Assembly: GCA_028868895.1 (NCBI GenBank)
Contig: JAGWTP010000033.1
Coordinates: forward strand, 1 to 36,761
Reading direction: 5' to 3'
DNA: 36,761 bases
From: Burkholderiales bacterium
GTDB taxonomy: Bacteria; Pseudomonadota; Gammaproteobacteria; Burkholderiales; Burkholderiaceae_C
Both the position numbers and the translations under genes were made by a program. The notes under the pieces are model-generated. The model made no database searches, was not told where the DNA came from, and was given only the letters and a program-made list of their open reading frames with translations. Positions 36,125 through 36,761 of this stretch are shown in pieces (positions within the stretch are counted from its first letter, which is position 1; every line of letters begins with the position of its first letter).

Positions 36125-36761
36125 GCTTGCATTGCCTGCGCCGCGCGGCGCGCGTTTCCGCCGTCATGGGATTGGCGCTCGCCGGCCTGGTGTTCGGCGG
36201 CGCCGCGCAGGCGCAGTTCGCCGCCGCGGTGACGCCGCCGCGGTTCGAGATCGCCGTCGAGCCGGGCCAGGTCACGCGCCAGGTGTTCGAGATCACGCAG
36301 GCGATCCCCGGCGACAGCACCTACCGCGTCTACACCACCGACTGGAGCATGGACGCCACCGGCGCGCTCACCTTCTACGAGACGCTGCAGCCGGGCAGCT
36401 GCCGGCCGTGGGTCGCGATCGAGCGCAAGGAAGTCACCGTGGCGCGCGGCGCGCGCGTGCGCTTTCGCTTCGAAGTCGCCCCGCCCGCCGGCGTGACGCC
36501 GCAGGAATGCCGCTTCGCGCTGATGATCGAGAGCAAACCGCAGGACGTGAAGACCGGCGACATCGCGTCGTTCCCGATGAACGGGCGCATCGGCGTGATC
36601 GTCTATGTGAGCGTGGGCGGCGCCAAGGCGGTGCTCGAACCCGGCGCCCTCTCGGTCGGCCCGTTCGACGGCCGGCCGACGCCGCTGCTGGCGGTGCACA
36701 ACCGCGGCAACGCCACCGGTCGGCTGTCGGGCATCCTGAACGGCACCGACGCCGCCGGGAC
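36121..36761 (+). CDS. PapD-like periplasmic pilus chaperone, partial
   Basis: The first 213 codons of a gene cut by the window end. A signal peptide ends at AQA-QF (residue 31). The mature start AAVTPPRFEIAVEPGQVTRQVFEITQ, then YRVYTTDWSM and VARGARVRFRFEV, is an N-terminal immunoglobulin-like domain as in chaperones of chaperone-usher fimbriae, which hold subunits in the periplasm; two cysteines (SCRPW and ECRF) may form a disulfide. The start overlaps the stop of the upstream gene by four bases. An usher gene is expected beyond the window; that is inference. Confidence 0.7.
   Translation, partial: MSLHCLRRAARVSAVMGLALAGLVFGGAAQAQFAAAVTPPRFEIAVEPGQVTRQVFEITQAIPGDSTYRVYTTDWSMDATGALTFYETLQPGSCRPWVAIERKEVTVARGARVRFRFEVAPPAGVTPQECRFALMIESKPQDVKTGDIASFPMNGRIGVIVYVSVGGAKAVLEPGALSVGPFDGRPTPLLAVHNRGNATGRLSGILNGTDAAG

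Overview
The window is high-GC betaproteobacterial chromosome, almost certainly Burkholderiales. Evidence: the leuS-lptE-holA operon, the divergent bamE/fur pair followed by dapB-exbB-exbD, the hpf-ptsN-hprK series, divergent glnE/yhdP with a nitrilase after yhdP, and the family-level sequence of each product. Coding density is very high. I see no rRNA, tRNA, CRISPR array, transposase, phage or plasmid gene.

Layout. 1-4779: rhodanese (+) facing the leuS-lptE-holA operon (-). 4998-8074: an exported ATP-dependent DNA ligase (LigE type), a DUF1415 protein, a GYD-domain protein (-) with a readable promoter and dyad, and a threonine/hydroxyaspartate-type PLP ammonia-lyase. 8097-11668 (-): bamE, dapB, exbB, exbD and a class II histone-deacetylase-fold amidohydrolase. 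11787-14438: fur (+), then hpf, ptsN and hprK (-), without the rpoN and lptAB genes that usually precede them. 14641-19463: a FAD oxidoreductase-DUF1365-cyclopropane synthase-like operon (-) with a di-iron ferritin-like protein on the other side of a 510-bp regulatory gap. 19502-22225: glutathione S-transferase, heptose-1-phosphate adenylyltransferase, EamA exporter and rhombosortase. 22222-30226: glnE (-), yhdP and a nitrilase-family amidase (+). 30264-35308 (-): an operon for a 2-oxoacid:ferredoxin oxidoreductase (alpha and beta subunits) with a large FAD/NAD(P)/iron-sulfur partner. 35523-36761 (+): the start of an exported, probably fimbrial, cluster cut by the window end.

The most unusual structure is the 304-bp gap inside the 2-oxoacid oxidoreductase operon. 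It holds two inverted copies of one structured element: a 23-25 bp outer stem of unrelated sequence, a loop of exactly 58 nt in both copies with conserved AGCGARGTAAAGGRGGAG and GGRGGACAYGAGCG blocks, and an inner hairpin whose sequence differs while pairing is kept. The copy lying in the operon's sense strand carries a Shine-Dalgarno plus ATG that opens a 20-codon leader ORF ending in an ATGA overlap with the beta-subunit start. Other points: a fall in GC within leuS (about 62% before roughly 3.35 kb against about 70% after it); a Cfa-like enzyme lacking two bicarbonate-binding residues of classical Cfa; several perfect hairpins in upstream regions; and repeated 4-nt GTGA stop/start overlaps. 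All statements come from reading the sequence; no database or folding software was used.
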